From contig NZ_CP043661.1 of assembly GCF_014217565.1 (NCBI RefSeq), positions 4,278,001 through 4,342,000 on the forward strand: DNA of 64,000 nucleotides, in the 5' to 3' direction. The notes under the pieces are model-generated. The model did no database searches. It was not told the DNA's origin and worked only from the letters and a program-made list of their open reading frames with translations. Every line of letters starts with the position of its first letter. The first letter of the stretch is position 1. The stretch comes from Kribbella qitaiheensis. GTDB taxonomy: Bacteria; Actinomycetota; Actinomycetes; Propionibacteriales; Kribbellaceae. Position numbers and translations under genes: made by a program. Shown in pieces: positions 1-7,717 of the stretch.

Positions 1-74
1 GTGCGCTTCCGACAATGCGGCGAGGCGCCCGCCTGGGCGCCGGAGACGGCGTGCTGACTTCGGATGGTGGACAC
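1..74 (-). CDS. Start of the next gene of the secretion operon (partial)
   Basis: Immediately after the TAA of the ATPase gene on the minus strand there is a GTG codon that opens a frame running without stop to the window edge (24 codons, beginning V-S-T-I-R-S-Q). The stop and start abut, which fits translational coupling in this tightly packed operon. Too little sequence is present to recognise a product, and the frame could be fortuitous. Confidence 0.35.
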   Translation of the reverse strand, partial: MSTIRSQHAVSGAQAGASPHCRKR

Positions 75-1712
75 TTACTCCTCCACTCCAGTTTTGGCGG
101 CTACTCGGGTGGCGGGATCGGGCGGGGGTGCCAGCAGGGTGCCCGGGTCGGGCGGGGGCAGCGTGGCCGGGTCGTCGAAGGTGTACTCCGCGACGACCTC
201 CTCGGTACCGTCCTCGGCGATCTCCACCTTCAGCGGCCGGCCGTCCGCGCCGGTCTTCCACAGCTTGTTGGTGTCGTTGATCTCGCGCTCGACCGAGGTC
301 AGCGCGACATGCACCGGGATGCCGGGGCGGCCACCGACCTTGACCAGGAAGTTCCCTCGTCCGGGCGGTGCCGACTCCTCACCGGTGGCCGGGTCCCAGG
401 CGGGCGGGTCCTGCCAGCCGATGAGCATGTTCTGCTCCTCGCCCGACAGCGGTACGACGGCGGTCAGGTTCTCCATCTCGGCCCGCGGCAGTCCGCCGCA
501 GATCACCATCCCGGACCGCTCGACGAAACCCTTCGCCTTCATCCGGTCCTCGGAGTGCTCCAGCGCGAGCAGGTCGGACATGGTGTGCGAGATCATCGCC
601 ATCCCGACACCACGCTGCCGGTTCAGCCGGGTCAGCGCGTCGACCCGGTCGACCAGACCGCGTCCCGCGCGCAGTACCCGCCAGAGCTCGTCGAGGATGA
701 CGAAGTAGTGCCGCCGCGGCTCGAGACCGGCATCGGCGAGGGCCTGCGAGACCGCGACCGCGCCGAACCCGTACGACCAGCAGGCCAGCAGTACGGCGGC
801 TTGCAGGCTCGTCTCGGAGTCGTCGATGTTCGACACGTCGAAGACGACCGGCCGGTCCATCGCCATCGGCTGGTCGGTCTGTTCGGAGAAGATCTCGCCG
901 AGCCTGCCGCCGCCGACCAGGCCGATCAGCGAGGCCTCGAGTCCTTCGGTGATCTGCCGGTAGCGTTCCATGCTGCCGCGGTCCAGCGCGACGTCGCGGA
1001 CCCGGTCCGGAGCTTCCTGGATCACCTTCAGCAGATCCCGCAGTACGGGGGTGCCGTCGTGGCGTTCGTCGAGGACCTTCAGCGCCTCGTCGATGATGGT
1101 CTCTTCGCGGTCCGTCGGCGGCCCCGACCGCATGATCGAGATCAGCGCGGACACCATCGTCGACCGGCGCCCGTGCGCGTCGGCCTGGATCGCCTGCCGG
1201 GCGCTACCGGTCAACCGCAACGCGGCCTTGCGGGACTCACCGGGGTCGAGCACGTTCAGGTGGCCACGGCCACGACCCAGCTCGATCACCTGGCCGCCGA
1301 GGGCCTCGATCAGGTCCTTGTAGTCCGGCTTCAGGTCGCCGAGCACCAGCGGCATGATCCCGTAGCCGGCCAGGCCCAGCGCCATCCGCCGGATGATCGT
1401 GGACTTGCCCAGGCCGGGCTTGCCGAGCACGAAGACCGACGGGTTGGAGATCAGCTTGGCGCGCATGAACCAGCTGATCGGGTCGCAGCACATGGTCGCG
1501 CCGGAGAGGATGTTGCGGCCGATCGGTACGCCGACCATCGGGCTGCCGGTGCCGGCCGCGAACGGCCACATCCCGCACACCTGGACCGTCGTACCGCGCC
1601 ACTCGGCCGGTGCCTGCAGGTACGTCGAGTAGCCGCCGCCCATGCCGGGCCAGCCGCGGGGCATCGGCCGCTTGCCGCCCCGCATGGGGTCGACCGGCTT
1701 CTTCTTGCTCAC
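75..1712 (-). CDS. VirB4/TraC-like conjugation ATPase (ATP-binding protein)
   Basis: Predicted cytoplasmic motor ATPase of a type IV secretion or conjugation apparatus. With the GTG start at 1712 (preceded by GGGAGG, 16 bp after the upstream stop) it is 545 residues. A Walker A motif GKPGLGKST lies at about residues 97-105 and a Walker B-like FVILDELW at about 337-344, the usual spacing for VirB4/TraG-type motors. The segment LVLGDLKPDYKDLIEALGG after the P-loop is typical of these ATPases. The N-terminal domain of full-length VirB4 is short here; that role may be taken by the SCO6880-like protein encoded just upstream. The longer frame reaching 1859 overlaps the upstream gene and lacks a ribosome site. 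The VirB4-type assignment rests on motifs and context. Confidence 0.82.
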   Translation of the reverse strand: MSKKKPVDPMRGGKRPMPRGWPGMGGGYSTYLQAPAEWRGTTVQVCGMWPFAAGTGSPMVGVPIGRNILSGATMCCDPISWFMRAKLISNPSVFVLGKPGLGKSTIIRRMALGLAGYGIMPLVLGDLKPDYKDLIEALGGQVIELGRGRGHLNVLDPGESRKAALRLTGSARQAIQADAHGRRSTMVSALISIMRSGPPTDREETIIDEALKVLDERHDGTPVLRDLLKVIQEAPDRVRDVALDRGSMERYRQITEGLEASLIGLVGGGRLGEIFSEQTDQPMAMDRPVVFDVSNIDDSETSLQAAVLLACWSYGFGAVAVSQALADAGLEPRRHYFVILDELWRVLRAGRGLVDRVDALTRLNRQRGVGMAMISHTMSDLLALEHSEDRMKAKGFVERSGMVICGGLPRAEMENLTAVVPLSGEEQNMLIGWQDPPAWDPATGEESAPPGRGNFLVKVGGRPGIPVHVALTSVEREINDTNKLWKTGADGRPLKVEIAEDGTEEVVAEYTFDDPATLPPPDPGTLLAPPPDPATRVAAKTGVEE

Positions 1713-1728
1713 AGGGCCTCCCGCTGGC

Positions 1729-3237
1729 TCATAGCGATTCCCGGATGCCGGCCGGAACCGACAAGTGGCTGTGCAGGACGATGCCGAGTGGCAGCGCCGC
1801 GACGAAGGCGGAGTCCTGTGACCCGTACGCCGGGCGGAGCAGCACCCGGGCGGTGGCACCCAGGTTGTCGATCGCGGCGATCATGTCCGGCAACTGCTCG
1901 GCGGACATCACCGTGCCGGTGACCACCATGCCGAAGTTGACCAGACCGGCACCGCGCGCCTCCTCCATCGCAGTACGGTCGGCTGCCCTGGCCTCGGCCA
2001 TCGAGCGGGCCGACGGACGGGCCGAGGCGGTCGCGCGGAACGAGGCGTTGCGCTTGTCCGCCTCCACCATCCGGGCCGAGGTCGCCGCGTCCAGGGGCCG
2101 GTACAGCAGGGTGACGCGCTTGCGGTCGATGTCCGGATGCGGAGCGACCAACTGCGACAGCACGGACGAGAACACCTCGCCACGCGGTGCCTGCGACATC
2201 TGCCAGGTCACGGACCACGCGCTGTCGTGCCTGTACTTGTCCCAGAACGACTGTGCACCGGCCGGACCGACATCGGTCCACTGCAGCTCCGGCGGCATAC
2301 CCTGGCCACGGGCCTCGTCGATCAGTACCGCGGCCGCCGGGTCGTAGGCGATCCGGATGGTCTCGCAAAGCTCCTGTGCGGTCACCGGGCGGGCCGCACC
2401 GGCACCGGTGGAGTTCAGGCTCTGCGTGAGCGCCGGAAGCCGGGACGCGAGCTCGCGTCCCATGTCCTCTTCCTTGCGGCGCTTGCCTTGGCGGTCCGTC
2501 CCCTTGAACGTCAGGGCGACCCGGGCGGACACCAGCGCGGATCCCTCCGGGTACGTCTGGATCACCTCGGCCAGCATCGCCCGGGCGATCGCGGGGGTGC
2601 CGTCCTGCATGTTGTGAGTGACCTCGCGCCGCAACCGGATGCCGGTGTCGGGTGCGCTCTCCACCGTCACCGAAGCGGCGATGATGCCCGGCTCGTGCCC
2701 GAGCGAGGCGAGCCACTGCCCCCAGTGCGCGACCCAGGCGTCCACCTGGTCCTCGTCGACCAGCGAGGCGCCGTCCGGCTCCGCGTTGATGATGACGGTG
2801 AAGTGCCGGGTACTCGGGTAGTACAGCAGGGCGAACGGCCGGCCGTACGAGTCCTGGTACTCACTCAACTGGGACGCGGCCCCCAGCCCGGGCAGCTGGA
2901 ACTTGCCCCACGCCGTACGACCGAGCGGACCGGAACGATAGACGTTGTGCTTGGCCATCTTTGCTCGCTGCCATCCAATTCGGGTCGAGAGTCTCTGCAG
3001 GCTGGACTGCCCGTGCTTGTCCTTGGAGATCAGCATCAACAAGCTGACGCCGACGATCGTCATCGAGATCACGGCGCCGAGGACACCGCTGGCCAGGGTG
3101 GCGATGAGCGTCATCACCAGGCCGCCCATCATGATGCCGGTGCCGAGCGTGCCCAGGCCGACGATGCCCGCCGACGCCGGCTGGCGCCAGTTGCCGTAAG
3201 TCCTGGGCGTGCTCCGCACGCTGTCAGCCGCTGCCAC
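1729..3237 (-). CDS. SCO6880-like membrane protein of the secretion cluster
   Basis: About 500 residues. After a short hydrophilic N terminus with YGNWRQPAS come two closely spaced hydrophobic helices (about residues 20-70), then a long soluble part with no P-loop. The architecture of a PrgI/VirB3-like membrane segment followed by a degenerate VirB4-N-like domain matches the actinobacterial family named after Streptomyces SCO6880, which always travels with this kind of ATPase and TrbL proteins. I prefer the GTG at 3237 because AGGGA lies just upstream; an ATG at 3249 is also in frame. Either start overlaps the end of the preceding TrbL-like gene, so the two are translationally coupled. Role as an inner-membrane scaffold next to the motor ATPase is inferred. 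Confidence 0.75.
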   Translation of the reverse strand: MAAADSVRSTPRTYGNWRQPASAGIVGLGTLGTGIMMGGLVMTLIATLASGVLGAVISMTIVGVSLLMLISKDKHGQSSLQRLSTRIGWQRAKMAKHNVYRSGPLGRTAWGKFQLPGLGAASQLSEYQDSYGRPFALLYYPSTRHFTVIINAEPDGASLVDEDQVDAWVAHWGQWLASLGHEPGIIAASVTVESAPDTGIRLRREVTHNMQDGTPAIARAMLAEVIQTYPEGSALVSARVALTFKGTDRQGKRRKEEDMGRELASRLPALTQSLNSTGAGAARPVTAQELCETIRIAYDPAAAVLIDEARGQGMPPELQWTDVGPAGAQSFWDKYRHDSAWSVTWQMSQAPRGEVFSSVLSQLVAPHPDIDRKRVTLLYRPLDAATSARMVEADKRNASFRATASARPSARSMAEARAADRTAMEEARGAGLVNFGMVVTGTVMSAEQLPDMIAAIDNLGATARVLLRPAYGSQDSAFVAALPLGIVLHSHLSVPAGIRESL

Positions 3238-4756
3238 TTGGTCCCTCATCCATCGATTCGACTTCGTTGGCTACATCTTTGACCGTGTCGACGCCCTTCT
3301 TGACCACGGCCGCGGCTGCCACGACAGCGATCCCGACCGGACCGGCGGCCGCACCCGCTCCTGCCGCTGCACCACCGGCTGCCGCGCCACCGCCGGCCGC
3401 TGCACCACCGGCTGCCGCACCACCACCTGCGGCCGCGCCACCGCCGGCCGCGGCGCCGCCGCCACTTGCACCCGCACCGGCTCCAGCTCCGCCGCCACCA
3501 CCGGCACCTCCACCGGCACCTCCTCCACCGGCACCTCCACCGGCACCTCCTCCACCGCCACCTCCACCGCCGCCACCTCCACTACCGCCGCCTCCACTAC
3601 CGCCCCTAGGCGGTGGACCGGAGTTCGCAGAGCCGCTGGGAGCGGAGGTCGATTGCGGTGCGGGGCCGGAGTTCTCCGAACCGCTGGGGCCGTCGCTCTG
3701 GCCCTTGGTCGAGTTCTGGATGCTGTCGGCCGCCTTGTCGGCACCGACCATCTTGGCGGCCAGCATGCCCGCGCCGGCCCCGCCGGCGGTTGCCGACACC
3801 ATCGGCACGATGAACCGCATCAAGGCGGGCAGCGCGAACAGCGCGAGCACCAGCATGGTGACGCCGGTGACCATGTTCATGATCCTGTCGCCGTCGGACT
3901 GACCGGCGTACGCCAGCGGACCGGTCTTCGGGCCCTTCTCGACGGCCACCGAGGTGAGCTTGATCGCCGTCGCGTAGATCAGCGCGGCGACCGGTTTGTA
4001 GAGGATGAAGGCGACCAGCCAGGCGACGATTCGCTTGAACCAGCCCTTGCCCATCTCGGTGTTGGTGGCGGCCGCCGCGATCGGCAGCACTCCGAGCAAC
4101 AGGATCAGCATCGCGTACCGGATCACCATCAGGACGACCTGGATCAGCGACGCCAGCAGCGCGAGGATGGCGATGGAGATCATCAGGCCGACGCCGAGCG
4201 TGCCGGTGGGGGCACTCAGCCCGAGCAGCAGCAGCATCGCATGGCCGAAGGCGGTCGCGTTGGCGTCGTGGTTGGTGCACACCCAGCCGGCCCCGCCCGA
4301 GTTCAGCGAGGTCGACACGATGCACTCGGAGAACTTGTCGGTGATCGCGATCAGCACCTGCACGAAGCTGACCGCCATGGTCGACGCGATCGCCAGCGTG
4401 ATCAGCGACCGGAGCAGCTCCCGGGCCGACTCGCCGCGGTGGGACCACGCCATCTGGCAGCCCGCGACGATGACGCCGATGGTGGCGGCGAAAACCGCTA
4501 TCCACGCGGTGTGCTGCCAGATCCAGTCGACCGCGAACTCCGGTTTCCCGGTGGTCTCGTTCCCGATACCGGGCGTCGGTACGTACACCCAGAATGTCCC
4601 GATGGTGGCCATCACGCTGCCGACCGCCTTGGACAGCTCGTCGAAAATCGGGTCGAAGATCACTTTGATCAGCCCATCGATCGCGAAGGAGACGGCGCCC
4701 ACCAGCGCGTCCTTGAGGCACTCGAGCCAGCCGTCGTCACAGAACAAGGCGATCAC
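3224..4756 (-). CDS. TrbL/VirB6-like membrane protein with Gly/Ala-rich tail
   Basis: 510 residues from a GTG one base after the stop of the preceding paralogue. Hydrophobic segments fill roughly residues 80-340 and include the signatures ATNTEMGKGWFKR and YKPVAALIYATAI shared with the neighbouring gene at 4758-5636. This is the pattern of polytopic TrbL/VirB6 channel proteins of type IV secretion systems. After about residue 360 the sequence becomes hydrophilic (Ser/Gly/Pro), then turns into a low-complexity stretch of poly-glycine and GGGAAA-type repeats of over 100 residues, ending in a short conserved-looking segment with VKDVANEVESMDEG. TrbL/VirB6 proteins often carry flexible C-terminal tails, but this one is unusually glycine-rich. 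Channel function is inferred. Confidence 0.78.
   Translation of the reverse strand: MIALFCDDGWLECLKDALVGAVSFAIDGLIKVIFDPIFDELSKAVGSVMATIGTFWVYVPTPGIGNETTGKPEFAVDWIWQHTAWIAVFAATIGVIVAGCQMAWSHRGESARELLRSLITLAIASTMAVSFVQVLIAITDKFSECIVSTSLNSGGAGWVCTNHDANATAFGHAMLLLLGLSAPTGTLGVGLMISIAILALLASLIQVVLMVIRYAMLILLLGVLPIAAAATNTEMGKGWFKRIVAWLVAFILYKPVAALIYATAIKLTSVAVEKGPKTGPLAYAGQSDGDRIMNMVTGVTMLVLALFALPALMRFIVPMVSATAGGAGAGMLAAKMVGADKAADSIQNSTKGQSDGPSGSENSGPAPQSTSAPSGSANSGPPPRGGSGGGGSGGGGGGGGGGGGAGGGAGGGGAGGGAGGGGGAGAGAGASGGGAAAGGGAAAGGGAAAGGAAAGGGAAAGGAAAGAGAAAGPVGIAVVAAAAVVKKGVDTVKDVANEVESMDEGPSGSG
3338..3612. repeat. Low-complexity GCC/GGC repeat encoding the Gly/Ala tail
   Basis: The plus strand reads as iterated ccgccg, gccgcaccaccgg and ccaccggcacct units; on the coding (minus) strand these give runs of GGG, GGGAAAGG and GGAGG. 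Such repeats change length readily by slippage and are prone to assembly error, so the tail length should be treated as approximate. Confidence 0.8.
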
Positions 4757-4757
4757 G

Positions 4758-5636
4758 TCAGCCCCCTGTCTTGGGGGAGACGAACCGCAGGATGGCCGGC
4801 AGCGCCACAATGGCGAGCAGCATCATGGTGATGCCTGTGATCACCTTGAGGGTCGCGCCCGCTCCGCCGGCGGGCTGCCCGATCAGGAGGATCGCCGTCG
4901 CATAGATGAGAGCGGCCACCGGTTTGTAGATGATGAACCCCACCAGCCAGCCGACCGCGCGTTTGAACCACATCATCCCGGCCTCGGTGTTCGTGGCCGC
5001 GGCGGTCAGCGGCAGGATGCCGACCAGCAGCACGAGCATGCCGTAGCGGACGATCATCAGGCCCAGCTGGACCAGGGCCGAGATCACCATCAGGATGCCG
5101 ATCACGATCACCAGCATCAGGCCGACACCGCTGTCCTTGAGCGGATCCGACATCTTCTCGGTCAGCTTGGCGTCGAAGTCGGAGCCATGGACCGCCTGCT
5201 GGATGATCCACGCGGAGAAGAGGTCGGACACCGAGATCAGGGTGGAGGCGAAGGCGACGCCGGCGGTGGACACCACGACCATCGTCAGCAGGCTCTTCAA
5301 GATTTCTCGCAGCGGTTCCCCGCGCTGCGAGACGGCCATCCGGGCGCCGCCGATGATCACCGAGATGGTGGCCGCGAGGATCAGGATCCAGAACGTGTAC
5401 GCCTGGACGAACAGGATCGCGCTGTTCGAACCGATGTCCGGGGTCTTGATGTTGACCCACAGTGAGCCGACCGCGTGCAGAACCGCGATGACGGCATCGA
5501 TGATGATCTTCTTGAGGGTGTCGAAGAGGAAGCTGAAGAGACCGCCGATGGTCTGCTGGACCGCCTCACCGAGGTACTCGTAGGCACAGTCGAGCCAGTC
5601 CCAGGGCCACTTCGAACAACCGAGGGCAATCATCAC
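4758..5636 (-). CDS. TrbL/VirB6-like membrane protein (short paralogue)
   Basis: 292 residues, starting GTG-ATG where the GTG overlaps the upstream TGA (start 5636 or 5633). Amphipathic N-terminal helices precede about six hydrophobic segments. It shares with the next gene the order of motifs WVNIKTPDIG, SQRGEPLREIL, LPLTAAATNTEAG, WFKRAVGWLVGFIIYKPVAALIYATAI, so the two arose by tandem duplication; this copy simply lacks the glycine-rich extension. The family forms the inner-membrane channel of type IV secretion systems. Two TrbL-like subunits in a row suggests a hetero-oligomeric channel, which is an inference from arrangement only. Confidence 0.78.
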   Translation of the reverse strand: MMIALGCSKWPWDWLDCAYEYLGEAVQQTIGGLFSFLFDTLKKIIIDAVIAVLHAVGSLWVNIKTPDIGSNSAILFVQAYTFWILILAATISVIIGGARMAVSQRGEPLREILKSLLTMVVVSTAGVAFASTLISVSDLFSAWIIQQAVHGSDFDAKLTEKMSDPLKDSGVGLMLVIVIGILMVISALVQLGLMIVRYGMLVLLVGILPLTAAATNTEAGMMWFKRAVGWLVGFIIYKPVAALIYATAILLIGQPAGGAGATLKVITGITMMLLAIVALPAILRFVSPKTGG

Positions 5637-6496
5637 GCGCCTCCGAACCGTACGTAGCCGTCCAGGGATGAGAGGACGTCCGGTGCGACCGCACCGTTGA
5701 AGCTGCCGTCGGGCTGCAGGATCACCTTCCAGTCACCGTCCTGCCACAGCAGTGTGACCGGCAACGAGGCCACACTGCGGAAGTCGACCTGGACCGCCAG
5801 CGCGACGATCGCGCGCCCGGGCAGGTAGTCGATGACCTTGAAGCCGGTGAACTGTGGTGCTGCTCCGACGTCCTTCTGGAGCGTCGGCGAAGTCCTGTTC
5901 TCACTGAGGGCCTTGGTCCGGCCGGCACCTGGCGCGATCCGGCGCTCCAGCACGGTCCTGGTCAGCTCGGGATTGCGGATCTGCCCGAGAGTGACCATCG
6001 CCGCCAGCACCGCACCGGTCGGCGAGTGCGCGAAGCAGTAACGCAGGCCGTTCGCGTCGGTACTCGCCGGGCCGCCCTGAGCCTGCAACGGGATCAGCAT
6101 GTCCGTGTCGAACTGCCAGGACACCGCGGGCGGCGGGACACGCGGGATCCGCTGGTCCGGGTTCTTGGCCTTGCAGCCGCCGGCGGCGTTGTTCACCGGT
6201 GGCGGGGTGACCGGACCACTGGTCGGGTCGCCAGGGGTCGCCGCCGGCTCACTGGGCTCGTCGCTGGGCTGATCGGACGGCAGATCCGTCGGCTCGGTCA
6301 GCGTCGGCGTCGATCCGGCGCCGGGCTGACCGTTGTCACCGGCCCCGCCCACCACCAGAAAAACGATCACACACACGACCACTGCCCCGATCACGATCGC
6401 CGAGGCGATGAAGCCACGGTTCTCCCACGGAGCCGAGGGACTCGTGGCGTCGTCGTCCCCGTCGTCCGGGTCGGAACGGCCGCTGAACAGAGCCAC
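5633..6496 (-). CDS. Membrane-anchored secretion assembly protein (VirB8-like topology)
   Basis: 287 residues. A short acidic cytoplasmic N terminus (residues 1-25, DPDDGDDD) is followed by one transmembrane helix (about 29-51), a Pro/Thr/Ser/Glu-rich linker (about 52-105) and a globular C-terminal domain with YCFAHSPTGAVLAAM and VALAVQVDFRSVASLPVTLLWQDGDWKV. One helix plus an exported NTF2-like-looking domain is how VirB8/TcpC assembly factors are built, and the gene sits between the pilin-like and TrbL-like genes. Homology to VirB8 cannot be shown by eye. Its TGA overlaps the start of the TrbL-like gene. Confidence 0.62.
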   Translation of the reverse strand: MALFSGRSDPDDGDDDATSPSAPWENRGFIASAIVIGAVVVCVIVFLVVGGAGDNGQPGAGSTPTLTEPTDLPSDQPSDEPSEPAATPGDPTSGPVTPPPVNNAAGGCKAKNPDQRIPRVPPPAVSWQFDTDMLIPLQAQGGPASTDANGLRYCFAHSPTGAVLAAMVTLGQIRNPELTRTVLERRIAPGAGRTKALSENRTSPTLQKDVGAAPQFTGFKVIDYLPGRAIVALAVQVDFRSVASLPVTLLWQDGDWKVILQPDGSFNGAVAPDVLSSLDGYVRFGGA

Positions 6497-6544
6497 TCTT
6501 GATCAGCCTCCGGCCGGGCCCGGGCAGGGCGGTGCGTGGCCTGG

Positions 6545-6772
6545 TCATACCAGCGCGTTGACAAACGCCGAGGCGGTACCGATGACGATGCAGCCGGCCA
6601 GCACCCAGCCGAGCCGGGCAGCGTGCTCGCCACCTTCACCGCGACGCTGGCCGATCGCCATCATGGCACCGGCGATGATGACGCCGAGGATGCAGAGCGA
6701 GATGGCGATCGCGGTCACCCAGTCGACCAGGGTCTTGACCTTCGTCCTGACCTCGGGCGGAAGGTCGGCCAT
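6545..6772 (-). CDS. Small two-helix membrane protein, pilin-like (TrbC/VirB2 topology)
   Basis: From the ATG at 6772 the product is 75 residues: a short polar N terminus (MADLPPEVRTKV), a hydrophobic helix, a GQRRGEGG basic loop and a second hydrophobic helix to the C terminus. Size and two-helix hairpin topology match TrbC/VirB2-like subunits, and the gene heads the structural part of the operon. An in-frame upstream ATG at 6820 would add 16 residues encoded by a tandem repeat; neither start has a strong ribosome site. The pilin role is inferred from size, topology and position. Confidence 0.6.
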   Translation of the reverse strand: MADLPPEVRTKVKTLVDWVTAIAISLCILGVIIAGAMMAIGQRRGEGGEHAARLGWVLAGCIVIGTASAFVNALV

Positions 6773-6785
6773 CGGAAGAATCAGG

Positions 6786-6817
6786 TGAATGAGTAGCGAG
6801 TGAATGAGTAGCGAGTG
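6786..6817. repeat. 15-bp tandem duplication at the pilin-like gene start
   Basis: Two perfect copies of the 15-bp unit TGAATGAGTAGCGAG lie head to tail (6786-6800 and 6801-6815) plus two further matching bases. Read on the minus strand they encode H-S-L-L-I twice, upstream of the preferred start codon. Confidence 0.85.
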
Positions 6818-6835
6818 CATGAGAGATCGTGCCTT

Positions 6836-7471
6836 TCAGTATGGGGCGGGGTAATCCGCTGGGTTCGACGCGCGAAGAGCGTAGATGGATTCAAGTACTT
6901 CGAAAACCTCGTCGGGGGTATTTTCCGGCGTGGGGTCTTCCCCCCTTCGCCACTCCTCGATCCACGGGATGTCCCAGACCCTCGGCACCCCGCCGCCGAC
7001 GATGTCGGCGAAGTCGTCCAGCACCCGGGGCAACCGGCCCGAGGCGTCCGCGATCAGCACCAGGCCGAGCACGGCGACTCCCTGGACCACACCGGAGGCC
7101 CACTCGATCGCCGCTCGCTGCGCCGCTCGCAGGCCCGCGCCATGCGTCCGCGCGACCAGCACCACCGGTGTCGGCACCGGCGGCGGCGGGATCGGCCAGC
7201 GATGACCGGCCGCCCTCGTCCCGGGCAGCAACTGCGCCATCGTCGACTCGCCCGAGCCGCCGTGCACGCCGACCCACCAGAGCGTGTCGGCAGCGGGGAT
7301 CGCGAACTTCGGCAGCCGCTGGTCCTCGGCCGGCGCGGACACGCCGTGCTGAGGAGCCGACGGGCCCCTCGGCGTCATGTCCACCGGCTCCGGGGGACCC
7401 TGCTGCGGCTGCTGCGGTGCCTGGCTCGGCGGTTGTTGCCGAGTCCATGGGTTCTGCTGCGGTTGCGTCAT
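6836..7471 (-). CDS. ParA/MinD-like protein with altered P-loop (DUF6668-like)
   Basis: 211 residues, ATG preceded by the strong ribosome site GAGGAGGGG. The first 55 residues are Gln/Pro-rich and probably disordered. Then comes WWVGVHGGSGESTMAQLL, which has the position and shape of a deviant Walker A (GGxGKST) but with Glu where the invariant Lys should be; LIADASGRLP later resembles a Walker B/switch region. Actinobacteria carry ParA-like proteins of this size in the same cluster (DUF6668). Lacking the lysine it may bind but not hydrolyse nucleotide, or serve as a scaffold. As the first gene of the operon it may act in localisation or assembly of the secretion machine. Confidence 0.68.
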   Translation of the reverse strand: MTQPQQNPWTRQQPPSQAPQQPQQGPPEPVDMTPRGPSAPQHGVSAPAEDQRLPKFAIPAADTLWWVGVHGGSGESTMAQLLPGTRAAGHRWPIPPPPVPTPVVLVARTHGAGLRAAQRAAIEWASGVVQGVAVLGLVLIADASGRLPRVLDDFADIVGGGVPRVWDIPWIEEWRRGEDPTPENTPDEVFEVLESIYALRASNPADYPAPY

Positions 7472-7717
7472 GGCCCCTCCTCTCGCGGCGTGTCACAGGC
7501 TGTCGCCCACAGTATTCTCTCGCTATCCGGGTGTACTGATGTGACCCATCCACAGGCGAGGATGTTTCTACCCCCTTTTCGGGGTCAGACGAGCCGGCCA
7601 GGCCCGCGAACTGGCATGCCTGTGGACAACGGCATGTCTTCTGGCGGTAGAAATGCTAGAACGTAGGGCTGAGAGCCGACTACCGAGGGAGTTCTGTGGC
7701 TGGGACGAGGCGCGACC

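Noticed and set aside
15..1922. Long plus-strand open frame opposite the ATPase gene
   Set aside because: Arg/His/Gly-rich translation without domains; a GC-skew shadow of the minus-strand gene. The same holds for other long antisense frames such as those opposite GH92 and the metalloproteases.
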